The notes under the pieces: model-generated
Database searches by the model: none
The model's input: only the letters and a program-made list of their open reading frames with translations
Told to the model about the DNA's origin: nothing
Program-made: the position numbers and the translations under genes
Part shown: piece after piece, positions 18,170 to 26,621 of the stretch
Layout of the letters: every line of letters starts with the position of its first letter
How positions within the stretch are numbered: position 1 is the stretch's first letter
NCBI GenBank assembly: GCA_022820645.1
Contig: JAJEFD010000009.1
Location: forward strand, 62,001 to 126,000
DNA length: 64,000 nt
DNA from: Dehalococcoidia bacterium
GTDB taxonomy: Bacteria; Chloroflexota; Dehalococcoidia; Lucifugimonadales; Australimonadaceae
Direction of reading: 5' to 3'

Positions 18170-19474
18170 CTACGGCAGGTTGTAGTTCACCCAGGCGTCG
18201 TAGCCGAGTTCCTTGTAGAGGTCGTTGAAGAACACCTCGGTGCTCTCACGGACCTGGAACCACTCGTCGTTGAGCTCGTAGACCACGAGGTACTGGTCTA
18301 TGGTGCCCTCAGCCCTCCACTTAGGGACGTTTTGTAGCGTCTCCTTCAGATGCTGGGGGAATGTGCCCAGGGTCACGTCGGAGCGCAGTGAAACGGCGCC
18401 CAATGGCCCGAAGGAGGACGTGCTCTCGATGTCTGCGGTCTGACCGGCCTTGGAGTACCACCAGTTCACAAACAGCTTGGCGGCGTTCGGGTTAGGAGCC
18501 TGGTCCAGGACGCCGACACCTCCGCTGATCTCAGTCGAGAGCGCGCCGATGGTCTTGGTGAGGGTAAGCTCCCGGACCGGAAGTTGGAGGTTCTGAAGCG
18601 CCCTGAAGTCACGCCCGCCGCCGAAGAGCCCGAAGTCCCACTTGCCCTGGGCCACACCTTCTGCCAGTTCCTTGTCATCCTCGGCGCCGACCAGGTCCAT
18701 GTCGGTCTCGCGGTGGATGGCGTCCAGGAATTCCGGCCCGAGTCCTGGAGCAAGCCAGAGCCTTGCGATAACGGACTTGCTGCCGGGGTTGTTCATGGCG
18801 CGCATGGCCATGCGTCCCTTGAACTCGGGGCGGAGCAGGTCCTGGTAGGTGTTGATGAGGTCCAGCTCTTCCTGCGTGACGTTGTCGGTGTTGTACCAGA
18901 TGCTGCCGATGGCTCCGACGCTGAGCGCGTCGGACATGACGTACTTGCTCTCAGAGTCGGACCAGAGGACGTTGGGGAAGTACCAGCCGGTGGAGCGGTC
19001 GAGCACATCCGGGTGGATCAGCAGGGGCTCCACCGGAACAAAGGCTCCGGCTTCCCGCAGGCGCTCCATCGAGCCGCCGCTCACGGTGGAGATGTCCACG
19101 GTGTACGCGCCCCGCGACCGCTCGGCGAGGATGCGGTTCGCGTTGTCGGCGCCGCTCCCGCTGCTCGTGATGACGTTGATGCCGAACGTGTCCGCGAAGG
19201 TCTCGAAGGCGAAGCGCCCGGTGCGTGAGTCCGAGCCGCTGAGCGCGATGACGAGCTCCCCATCTTCCTGAGCGGCGGCGATCAGTTCCGCCCACTCCTC
19301 GGCGAAGGGGTCCGGTGTGGGCGTGGGCTGCGGCGTCACCCCGGAAGGCACGGGTGTGGGAGTAGCGGCTGGGGGTGCCGGCGTGGGAGTCGGATCATCT
19401 CCCCCGCAGGCAGCGGCAAGCCCGAGTAGGACCAACACAGCTATCAGTCCGAAAGTGACCTTGACCCTCTGCAT
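18170..19474 (-). CDS. Iron-type ABC transporter substrate-binding lipoprotein (family 1)
   Basis: 434 residues from ATG 19474 behind GGGAGGGG. Lipobox LAAAC at Cys23, then a Pro/Thr linker, then a family-1 binding domain (FETFADTFGINVITSSGSGADNANRILAERSRG). Later segments (SIWYNTDNVTQEELDLINTYQDLL, PEFKGRMAMRAM) match FbpA/SfuA-like ferric or phosphonate/spermidine-type proteins. Together with the permease it forms an importer that may supply iron for the many iron enzymes nearby; iron specificity is inferred from family only. A minus-strand promoter candidate lies at 19589-19618. Confidence 0.87.
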   Translation of the reverse strand: MQRVKVTFGLIAVLVLLGLAAACGGDDPTPTPAPPAATPTPVPSGVTPQPTPTPDPFAEEWAELIAAAQEDGELVIALSGSDSRTGRFAFETFADTFGINVITSSGSGADNANRILAERSRGAYTVDISTVSGGSMERLREAGAFVPVEPLLIHPDVLDRSTGWYFPNVLWSDSESKYVMSDALSVGAIGSIWYNTDNVTQEELDLINTYQDLLRPEFKGRMAMRAMNNPGSKSVIARLWLAPGLGPEFLDAIHRETDMDLVGAEDDKELAEGVAQGKWDFGLFGGGRDFRALQNLQLPVRELTLTKTIGALSTEISGGVGVLDQAPNPNAAKLFVNWWYSKAGQTADIESTSSFGPLGAVSLRSDVTLGTFPQHLKETLQNVPKWRAEGTIDQYLVVYELNDEWFQVRESTEVFFNDLYKELGYDAWVNYNLP

Positions 19475-19588
19475 CGTTCCCCTCCCGCCGTCGGTTTGCA
19501 GTAGGTTGCGAGTCCTCTTCACTTGTATACGAGCATGTGGCTGAGCTGCGATGACTGTGCGAACTCGCGCTCGCTTGCGAGTGAGGGC

Positions 19589-19618
19589 AGAATACGCTGA
19601 TTCTTCTTGCCAGAGCAA
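19589..19618 (-). promoter_or_regulatory. Candidate sigma-70-type promoter for the iron-type ABC genes
   Basis: On the minus strand TTGCTC (618-613), an 18-base spacer and TATTCT (594-589), about 115 bases upstream of the binding-protein start. Matches are partial, so this is a suggestion only. Confidence 0.35.
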
Positions 19619-19683
19619 GCCTGCTTCAAGGAGGCGGCTGTTCTCATACCTCATATTTCCGCTATACGTTCTGGATTCCTGTC

Positions 19684-20793
19684 TCAGGCGCTGGCCAGAG
19701 TGCGGGTCTTGCGCCACTCTTCGAGTACGGGGTCGACGGGAGGCTCCGGCATGGGCGCGGGGATGGGCTTGCCGTAGAGCCGGGCGACGTTGTCGGCCAG
19801 CACCTTCGCCTGCGTCGTTGGTTCGAGGTGTCCCAGCGTGCGGTCGATGACCTCATCCGAGAAGAGCCAGATGTTGCCCGTTCCCACGTGAGGGTAGTCC
19901 GTCGACCACATGAAGTTGTCTGCGCCGTACCACTCCAGCAGGCGGCCGCCGACCTCGTCTTCTGTGAAGGTGGAGTAGCACTGCCGGTAGAAGTACTCGC
20001 TCGGCTTGAGGGGGAGGGACTGACGCCGGGAGCGTTTGTCCATCTCCGTCAGCCAGAACGGGATCCAGCCCACCTCCACCTCGGCCACGATGATCTTCAG
20101 GCGCGGGTGACGCTCCAGCACGCCTGAGCAGATGATGTCCGTCAGCGCCTCGGCGGTGACCTGCTTGTGGCCGCTGGCGCTGCGCTTGAGCGATGCGAGG
20201 TGGTCCCGCCCCCGGCCTGCCTCGCGCGCTCCGGCATCGTAGGAGCTGAACCCTGTGTTGATGTGCATGCTGACGGGCGCATCCATGTCCTGTGCCGCCG
20301 CCCAGAACCGCTCGTAGTGGTCGGAACTGAAGGGGATATCGGGAGGCGGCACCATCCAGACCGTCGCGCCGACCAGACCCGCTTTCCGGCAGCGTTCCAG
20401 CTCACCGATGGCGTTGTCGATGTTCCAGAGGGGGATCTCAGGCTGGCCCCACAGACGGTCGGGGGACTCCTGGCAGAACTCGATCATCCAGTCGTTGTAT
20501 ACGCGGGCGCACGCCTCAGCGGCTTCGGGCGGCCTCTCCGTGTCGTACATGTCCTTTCCGAATGTTGGGTAGAGGACCTCGGCGACCACGCCGTCGCGGG
20601 CCATGTCTTCGAGTCGGGGGCCTGGCTCGTACCCGCCCGACCTGAAGTAGAAGCCGGTGCCGTACTCGTGCCGCAGGTGGATCGCATACTCGCGGAACCG
20701 CTCTGGGAGCCGCGTCTCCCACAGGTCCAGCGGCTCGCACATGTGGGAGTCCGCCGATATGCGGGGCTGGCGGTCGCCTACTGACGTGCTCAA
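19684..20793 (-). CDS. Amidohydrolase-2 family metal-dependent hydrolase/decarboxylase
   Basis: 369 residues, TTG start at 20793 with GGAGGTGA six bases upstream. TIM-barrel amidohydrolase-2: metal motif Asp15-Ser-His17-x2-Glu20 near the start, VYNDWMIEFCQESPDRLWGQ, SMHINTG for a barrel His, HPRLKIIVAEVEVGWIPFWL and the closing NFMWSTDYPHVGT with the metal Asp. Family members decarboxylate or hydrolyse aromatic-pathway intermediates (ACMSD, LigW, gamma-resorcylate decarboxylase types). Last gene of a seven-gene leftward unit with LigB-type ring cleavage. Two adjacent paralogues suggest successive or alternative substrates. Confidence 0.88.
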   Translation of the reverse strand: MSTSVGDRQPRISADSHMCEPLDLWETRLPERFREYAIHLRHEYGTGFYFRSGGYEPGPRLEDMARDGVVAEVLYPTFGKDMYDTERPPEAAEACARVYNDWMIEFCQESPDRLWGQPEIPLWNIDNAIGELERCRKAGLVGATVWMVPPPDIPFSSDHYERFWAAAQDMDAPVSMHINTGFSSYDAGAREAGRGRDHLASLKRSASGHKQVTAEALTDIICSGVLERHPRLKIIVAEVEVGWIPFWLTEMDKRSRRQSLPLKPSEYFYRQCYSTFTEDEVGGRLLEWYGADNFMWSTDYPHVGTGNIWLFSDEVIDRTLGHLEPTTQAKVLADNVARLYGKPIPAPMPEPPVDPVLEEWRKTRTLASA

Positions 20794-20827
20794 GGATTCA
20801 CCTCCAACGCGTACCTCTACGGGATGG

Positions 20828-21955
20828 TCAGGAGATACCGACGTAATACCCGTCCCGCTCCGCGCACCACTCCTGCATCGACTCGTCGTATTCGGACGGC
20901 GCGGGCATGGGCTCCGGTATGGGTTTGCCGTAGAGCGCGGCGACGCTCTCGCGCACGACCTTCGCCCGTGTCTCGCCGGGCAGGTGGCCGAGGTCCCGTT
21001 CGATGATTGCTCCGGAGAAGAGCCAGGTGTCGCCGGTGCCGGGGTGGGGGTAGTCGTTCGCCCACAGGAAGCTGTCCGCGCCCCAGCGCGAGAGCAGTTG
21101 CCCCCCGACAGGGTCGTCGCTGAACGTGGCGTAGCACTGGCGGTAGAAGTACTCGCTGGGCTCGAGTGGGAGGTCGCCCTTGCGTCGCAGCCGCTTGTCG
21201 AGCTCTTCCAGCCAGAACGGGATCCATCCGACCTCGGTCTCGGCGACGATGATCTTCAGTCGGGGGTGCCGTTCGAGCACGCCGGAGCAGATGATGTCGG
21301 TCAGAGTGTCCGCGGCGATCTTCTTGTGGCCGGTGGCGGTGAAGCTCAACTCGGAGAGCGCGTCTCCCTTGTTGCGAGTGCGGACCGACTCTGCTGCCTC
21401 GGCGTAGGGGCCGAAGCCGTTGTTGATGTGCATGCTGATGGGCGTTTCCGTGGCCTCGGCGGCGTCCCAGAACCGCTCGTAGTGGTCGGACGAGAACCGC
21501 AGGGGGTCCGGCGGCACCATCCATGTTGTGACGCCGGCCAGCCCTTCATTCCGGCACCGCTCCATCTCGATGATGGCGTTCTCGATGTTCCAGAGAGGGA
21601 GAAGCGCCTGTCCCCAGAGGCGGGTCGGGTCTTCTTGGCAGAACTCGATCATCCAGTCGTTGTAGACGCGGGCCGCTGCCTCCGATATCTCCGGTTCGTA
21701 GTCGAGCCGGAACACGCTCTTGGCTCGCGTGGGATAGAGGACGTCCGCGACCACGCCGTCAGCGGCCATATCCTTGAGGCGGGCGACGGGGTCCCAGCCG
21801 CCTTCCCGCCGGTACTGCCCCTTGCCGTATTGCTGGCCGGGCCAGTGGAAGGCGCGGTCGCGGTACCTGGCCGGCATCCGTTGCTGCCACAGGTCGAGTG
21901 GCTCGGCGACGTGCGCGTCGGCCGAGATTTTGACTTCCGCAGTAGGGTCGACCAT
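20828..21955 (-). CDS. Amidohydrolase-2 family metal-dependent hydrolase/decarboxylase
   Basis: 375 residues, ATG behind AAGGAGGG. Asp13-Ala-His15-x2-Glu18 metal motif, VYNDWMIEFCQEDPTRLWGQ, SMHINNG, HPRLKIIVAETEVGWIPFWLEELD, and FLWANDYPHPGTG near the C-terminus. Closely similar to the next gene downstream (34 bases apart) and to the protein at 28129-29283, so these are recent paralogues. Cytoplasmic. Exact reaction unknown; a hydrolytic or decarboxylating step after ring cleavage is the best contextual guess. Confidence 0.88.
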   Translation of the reverse strand: MVDPTAEVKISADAHVAEPLDLWQQRMPARYRDRAFHWPGQQYGKGQYRREGGWDPVARLKDMAADGVVADVLYPTRAKSVFRLDYEPEISEAAARVYNDWMIEFCQEDPTRLWGQALLPLWNIENAIIEMERCRNEGLAGVTTWMVPPDPLRFSSDHYERFWDAAEATETPISMHINNGFGPYAEAAESVRTRNKGDALSELSFTATGHKKIAADTLTDIICSGVLERHPRLKIIVAETEVGWIPFWLEELDKRLRRKGDLPLEPSEYFYRQCYATFSDDPVGGQLLSRWGADSFLWANDYPHPGTGDTWLFSGAIIERDLGHLPGETRAKVVRESVAALYGKPIPEPMPAPSEYDESMQEWCAERDGYYVGIS

Positions 21956-21987
21956 GTGCCCTCCTTGTCGGGTCTTGCTGGGCTCGC

Positions 21988-23187
21988 TTACGCCCCGACG
22001 CCGACCAGCGACGGCACCACACCGTTCAGCTGGGGCATGAACCGGAGCGCGTTCTCTCCCAGAAGCTTGATCTTGGCGCTTTCAGGCATCTCCTGCTCTG
22101 CGATCAGCGGCACTCCCTCCGGCCACGGACTGCCGCCGTGAGGGTAGTCCGTGGAGAACAGCCACAGGTGCTCCCCGAGAGTCTCGACCGCGTAGGGGAT
22201 GTGCTGTTCGTCTGCCTCGACGGAGACGAACAGCTGCCCGCTCTCCACGATCTCAGAGGCGGTGCGCTTCATCTTGGGCGTCACGGTGGAACCCGGAGTG
22301 AAGCCGTCGTCCAGCTTCTCGATGAGGTAGGGCATCCACCCGCCGAAGCTCTCGAACAGACCGATGCGGAGGTCGGGGAACAGGTCGAAGACTCCTCCGC
22401 CGACCAAGGCCGTCAGCGCGTACTGCCCGCCGATGGCGTGGTAGAGGCCGTTGGGGGCATGCACCCATGGGGTCAGCGGGGGTCGGTTGGCGCCCCCGTG
22501 TACCCAGAGGGGCAGGTTGAGGTCCTGGCACGCCCCGTACAACGGGTAGAGGTCCGGGTTGTCGAGCATCCGCCCGTCGGGGCAGGCCCGTGGGAGGTGC
22601 ACACCCGCGAAGTGGGGGTCTTCCTTTGCCCAGTACTCGAGTTGGGCGATGCTTTCCGGCAGGTCGCGCATGGTGAGCACACCCATCCACCAGAGTCGGC
22701 CATCGGCGTCGGCACAGTAGTTGCTCATGAAACGGTGGTAGGAGCGGTGGAGCGCGCTCTCGAACCCGACATCGCCCAGCGTGCAGAAGCCGTCGGCCTG
22801 GCTGGGGAAGATGAAACTGACGTCCACGCCCGCGGTCTCCATGTCGCGCAGGCGTATCGACGGGTCCCAGTTGCACGTGGGATCGATGTCGTACCCCCTG
22901 CCGGTGACGGTGGGCGCCGGTCGATCAGGGCGGTCCTGGGGCAGTGCGGGGTCGGCGAGCTCGAACGCCTCGTCCAGCCCCAGGGGACGGTCCGGGTGGC
23001 GCGGCCAGAACAGCGGCGTAAAACCCACGTCGCCGGGCTTGGCCTGCCTGGAGCGTACGGCAGCGCTGAACCAGGCGTACTTCTCCCGGTACTCAGGGTC
23101 CATGGTCTCCTTGTACGTCCTGTCCAGCTCCCAGTACTCGCGGAGGTGGCAGTCCGAGTCCACTACCACATGCCCGTTGTAGCTCAT
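21988..23187 (-). CDS. Amidohydrolase-2 family protein, divergent subtype
   Basis: 399 residues, ATG behind TAGGAGGA. Metal motif Asp10-Ser-Asp12-x-His14, LWVHGGANRP supplying a barrel His, DLRIGLFESFGGWMPYLIEKLDDG, and HLWLFSTDYPHGGSPWPEG for the catalytic Asp. More distant from the two downstream amidohydrolases than they are from each other. Starts 13 bases after the LigB-like gene ends, so probably translated in step with it. It could act directly on the ring-cleavage product. Confidence 0.86.
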   Translation of the reverse strand: MSYNGHVVVDSDCHLREYWELDRTYKETMDPEYREKYAWFSAAVRSRQAKPGDVGFTPLFWPRHPDRPLGLDEAFELADPALPQDRPDRPAPTVTGRGYDIDPTCNWDPSIRLRDMETAGVDVSFIFPSQADGFCTLGDVGFESALHRSYHRFMSNYCADADGRLWWMGVLTMRDLPESIAQLEYWAKEDPHFAGVHLPRACPDGRMLDNPDLYPLYGACQDLNLPLWVHGGANRPPLTPWVHAPNGLYHAIGGQYALTALVGGGVFDLFPDLRIGLFESFGGWMPYLIEKLDDGFTPGSTVTPKMKRTASEIVESGQLFVSVEADEQHIPYAVETLGEHLWLFSTDYPHGGSPWPEGVPLIAEQEMPESAKIKLLGENALRFMPQLNGVVPSLVGVGA

Positions 23188-23200
23188 CGCGATCTTCCTC

Positions 23201-24163
23201 CTATCGCCAGTAGGCGAGCGTTACTCCGTGGCCGGTGCCGGCGAGGGAGCGGTAACAGGGGATGTAATCGATCAAGGTCATGTCCAGATCGTCCACCGCG
23301 CCCGCGAGAACGACCCAGTTCAGGATCTCCGGCGTACCGGGAGCGCGATTGAGTCGCTCCCGCGGCAGGTAGCTCAGCGTCTCGACGTCCTTGTGCTGGA
23401 GCGCCTCGATGACCTGGCGATCCAGCTCCTCGTCGATGATCTGGTGACTGAGTCCCCCGGACGCCATGATGGCGACGCGCATGTCGCTGTCCCATGACTC
23501 GATGGCACGCCGGATGGACTGCCCCACCGTGTAGCAACGCGCTGATGTGGCCTGATGCGGGAGGTAACGGCTGAGGAGGAACGGCACGACGGGTGTGCTG
23601 CGGTCGGGCAGGAACATGTCGTAGGCGAAGGTGAAGGGACCTTCGATGCCGGCCGTGGGGTCGGACTGGAAGCAGCTTGCCACGTCGATGCCGTCGGCGA
23701 TGAGGCAGTGCATCAAGCGGTCCGCAAGTTCCGGGCAGATGGCGTATGGCTCCACCTGCCTGAACGTTTGCTGAGGTTCGGTCGCCTTGCGCCGGCCGCT
23801 GGTCTGGTGCCCGGAGCGTTCGACCTTCGACTCAGTGTGGCTCATGTAGATGCCGAACACCGGCTCCATGCGGTCCTGCGGAGGTACGCCGTGGGGGTTG
23901 CTGACGCACACGATGGCGTCGGGCGCGGCCTCCTGCAGGACGTTCGACATCTCCTCGATGGCGCGCTGGATGGACTCGTAGCGTTCCTGGAGCACCTCCG
24001 GCTCGAGCTCGCGCTCGATCTCCGGCGAGGCCGATGCGAGCACCGCGTCGAAATCGTAGCGAGGGTCCTCCATGTCCTTCTGTCCGAGCCGCAGCCAGTC
24101 CTCGGGCTGCGACTGGATCGTCGGCCCGTGAGATGCCCCTATCCCCAGAACGATCTCCGCCAT
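23201..24163 (-). CDS. Class III extradiol ring-cleavage dioxygenase (LigB-like)
   Basis: 320 residues, ATG behind AGGAGGTG. Matches the catalytic subunit of protocatechuate 4,5-dioxygenase: His12 in GIGASHGPT and His91 in SNPHG as iron ligands, His240 in SGGLSHQ as catalytic base, and Glu279 in PEILNWVVLAGAV as the third ligand; compare LigB His12, His61, His195 and Glu242. The enzyme opens catechol-type rings with O2 and Fe(II). No separate LigA-like small subunit gene is present, so it may work alone. Flanked by an alcohol dehydrogenase (18 bases) and an amidohydrolase. Confidence 0.88.
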   Translation of the reverse strand: MAEIVLGIGASHGPTIQSQPEDWLRLGQKDMEDPRYDFDAVLASASPEIERELEPEVLQERYESIQRAIEEMSNVLQEAAPDAIVCVSNPHGVPPQDRMEPVFGIYMSHTESKVERSGHQTSGRRKATEPQQTFRQVEPYAICPELADRLMHCLIADGIDVASCFQSDPTAGIEGPFTFAYDMFLPDRSTPVVPFLLSRYLPHQATSARCYTVGQSIRRAIESWDSDMRVAIMASGGLSHQIIDEELDRQVIEALQHKDVETLSYLPRERLNRAPGTPEILNWVVLAGAVDDLDMTLIDYIPCYRSLAGTGHGVTLAYWR

Positions 24164-24181
24164 CGCACACCTCCTCCTGTT

Positions 24182-25279
24182 CTACGGCATAAGGGTTACG
24201 TGGATCGCGCCCGGCTCACCCTCGCCCGCAGCGGTGTCCAGGGAATGCCTCACTTCAGGCAGCGGGAACTGGTGGGTCGAGATCTCGAGCAACTCCGGGT
24301 AGCTGCCGGAAGTCAGGTAAGCGATGGACTCGGATACCGACGAGTACGAATGTCCGTGCGCGGTCTTGATGGTGATGTCCTTCCGCCGCCGCTCGCCGAC
24401 CGCGCTCAGGGAGATAGGGTCGTCTCCCGCCGCGGCGAGCACCAGCGTGCACTCCTTGCTCGCGACTGCGAGCGCGTCGGAGACGGCTCCTGCGCCGCCG
24501 CCCGTCACGTTCACCACCACGTCGATGCCTGCGCCGCCGGTGATCTCATGCACGCGCTCCCTGAAGTCTTCGGTCTCGATGTTGATGGTGTAGTCGGCCC
24601 CGAGGCGCTTCGCCATGTTGAGGCGAACGGAGTCGCGGCTCAGTCCGGTCACGATGACGCAGTCGGAGCCGGCCTGGTTCGCGGCGAAAGCGCACGCGAG
24701 TCCCATCTGCCCCGGCCCCTGGATGAGGACGTTCTTGCCGCGTTGCGCTCCGCCGTAGCGGCACGCCCACTCGATCCCGTTGGCGAGGGGGAGATAGAGG
24801 GCCAGTACGTGCACCGGGACGGGCTTGTCCACACGGTGCATCACCGTGTTCCGGGGCAGGTACATGTACTGGCTGAAGCCGCCCCAGATGGAAGGCCAGA
24901 CGTCTGTCGTCGTGGAGCCGTGCCTGAGCAGAGTTCCGTAGCCGCGGTCGGTCTGGTTGCAGAATCGGAATCGTCCTGTGTAGCAGTACTTGCAATGGAA
25001 GCACGGCACGTACTCTTCGGGGATGACCAGGTCGCCTTCCTTCACCCCCCAGCGTTCGGCGGCCTCTCTCCCCACGGCAGCCATCACTCCAACGTTCTCG
25101 TGTCCCATGATCCTGGGCACGGGGACGGGTTGCCGGTACGACCGGACGTCGCTGCCGCAGATGCCGACGGCTTCCACTTTCATGAGCCCCGTCTCTGACG
25201 TGAGTTCGGGTACGTCGTACTCGCGGAGTTCGAACTGCTTCGGCGCCACGAGGGTGGCGGCCTGAGTCTTCGCGACCAT
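24182..25279 (-). CDS. Zinc-dependent alcohol dehydrogenase (MDR family)
   Basis: 365 residues. Catalytic zinc site in GICGSDV and GHENVG; structural zinc with four Cys in CFHCKYCYTGRFRFC; NAD(P) motif GPGQMGLACAFAANQAG. Oxidises an alcohol or reduces an aldehyde/ketone; could process a hydroxymethyl or semialdehyde intermediate. Lies between the Rieske oxygenase and the LigB-like gene, 15 and 18 bases from each. Resembles the dehydrogenase at 42420-43541, which also sits next to a Rieske oxygenase, so the pair recurs as a unit. Confidence 0.9.
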   Translation of the reverse strand: MVAKTQAATLVAPKQFELREYDVPELTSETGLMKVEAVGICGSDVRSYRQPVPVPRIMGHENVGVMAAVGREAAERWGVKEGDLVIPEEYVPCFHCKYCYTGRFRFCNQTDRGYGTLLRHGSTTTDVWPSIWGGFSQYMYLPRNTVMHRVDKPVPVHVLALYLPLANGIEWACRYGGAQRGKNVLIQGPGQMGLACAFAANQAGSDCVIVTGLSRDSVRLNMAKRLGADYTINIETEDFRERVHEITGGAGIDVVVNVTGGGAGAVSDALAVASKECTLVLAAAGDDPISLSAVGERRRKDITIKTAHGHSYSSVSESIAYLTSGSYPELLEISTHQFPLPEVRHSLDTAAGEGEPGAIHVTLMP

Positions 25280-25294
25280 CCTCGACCTCCCCGT

Positions 25295-26620
25295 TCAGCC
25301 GCCGAGTGCGGCATAGAGCCTGGGACGCTGGCGCTCGATGCACTCGTCGAACGTGACGTCCTTCTCTTCCACGAACTGCACGCCGACGACCGAGTATGCC
25401 TCCGGCGTGTGCGGTTCGGCGGGCTCGATGCCCTCCTGCAGGTCGATCGCCTGGCCGAGCATCAGGCGTCGCGCCTGGATGATGGCAATGTCCGTCACAC
25501 CGAGGTGCTCCTTCGTCCGGTTGGCGATGGCGCCCATCGTCACCTGGGCCATCGAGTCCTGGATGCCCGTGCCGGCAAGGCCGGTGAAGTTCACTTCCTT
25601 CTGCATCTGGCGGTCGATCAGGAAGTCGTTGTCGCGGTTGCGGATGGTCCGGTAAGTGCCGGGGACAAGTCCGCCGTGCATGTTGACTCCGCCGGCGAGG
25701 TCGTGGTCTGAGGCGACCCCGGCGAGCTGGTGTTCCCGCTCCTCCTCCGTGTACGGACGGTCGACCCGGGAAGAGAGGTTGAATGACCAGCAGTTGTAGT
25801 CGTCGATGGGTACGAAGGCGTGTCCGCCTCCGCCGCGTGGCGTCATCGAGTAGAAGGGCATGAGGAAGTGGTTGAAGCGCCAGTAGTACTTGTTCTCGGC
25901 TTCGAGGTTCCTGCGCGCGCCTACCAGCAGACCGTAGTCCGTGCGCTTGGTCATGAACTTCGGCGCGTCGTCCGCTGTCCGGTAGAGGAGGTCGAGGTCG
26001 GTGCTGCCCTTGATGCGCTCCTGGTAGGCGTCGGTCTTGTGGTAACGGTCGAGGCCGGCGTGCAGGAAGTTGGTGTGGACGGAGTCGATGCCTCCGTCGA
26101 TGGCCTGGGCGAAGTTGCACTCCCTGAGGTACTTGGTATGGAGCCGGTGCTCCTCCGGCACATCCATAAACCGGAACTTCGGGAGCTCGGGAGGCATGAA
26201 CTCCCTGGGCCCCAGGTACGCCCAGATGAGCCCTCCGCCGTCCCTTACCTCATAGGAGACCAGCTTCACCTTGTGCTTGAAGTTGCTCTCCGGAGACTCG
26301 GTCGGCATGTCGATGCAGTTCCCGGTCACATCGTACTTCCAGCCGTGGTAGGGACAGCGGAGGCCACCCTCTTCGTTGCGTCCGAAGAAGAGGCTGGTCT
26401 GCCGGTGCGCGCAGAGTTCCTCTACGAGGCCGAGCCGCCCTTCGCTGTCACGGAACGCGACGAGGTCCTCGCAGAAGATGCGGACGCGCACAGGAGGACA
26501 GTCGGGCCCGGGCAGTTCCTCTTGGAGCAGGATCGGCGTCCAGTACCTCCGCAGCAGGTCGCCCATCGGAGTACCGGGGCCGACCCTCGTCAGCATCTCC
26601 GTCTGCTCGGCGCTCAGCAT
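25295..26620 (-). CDS. Rieske non-haem iron oxygenase, phthalate dioxygenase-like
   Basis: 441 residues, MLSAEQTEML behind AAGGAGGA. Rieske ligands Cys70, His72, Cys89, His92 (CPYHGWKYD); catalytic motif in QAIDGGIDSVHTNFLH. Closest in the window to the enzyme at 43590-44924 (shared GIDSxHxNxLHAxLD). Its start is one base from the stop of the upstream cupin gene, implying translational coupling. Electron donor not encoded nearby. Confidence 0.93.
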   Translation of the reverse strand: MLSAEQTEMLTRVGPGTPMGDLLRRYWTPILLQEELPGPDCPPVRVRIFCEDLVAFRDSEGRLGLVEELCAHRQTSLFFGRNEEGGLRCPYHGWKYDVTGNCIDMPTESPESNFKHKVKLVSYEVRDGGGLIWAYLGPREFMPPELPKFRFMDVPEEHRLHTKYLRECNFAQAIDGGIDSVHTNFLHAGLDRYHKTDAYQERIKGSTDLDLLYRTADDAPKFMTKRTDYGLLVGARRNLEAENKYYWRFNHFLMPFYSMTPRGGGGHAFVPIDDYNCWSFNLSSRVDRPYTEEEREHQLAGVASDHDLAGGVNMHGGLVPGTYRTIRNRDNDFLIDRQMQKEVNFTGLAGTGIQDSMAQVTMGAIANRTKEHLGVTDIAIIQARRLMLGQAIDLQEGIEPAEPHTPEAYSVVGVQFVEEKDVTFDECIERQRPRLYAALGG

Positions 26621-26621
26621 G

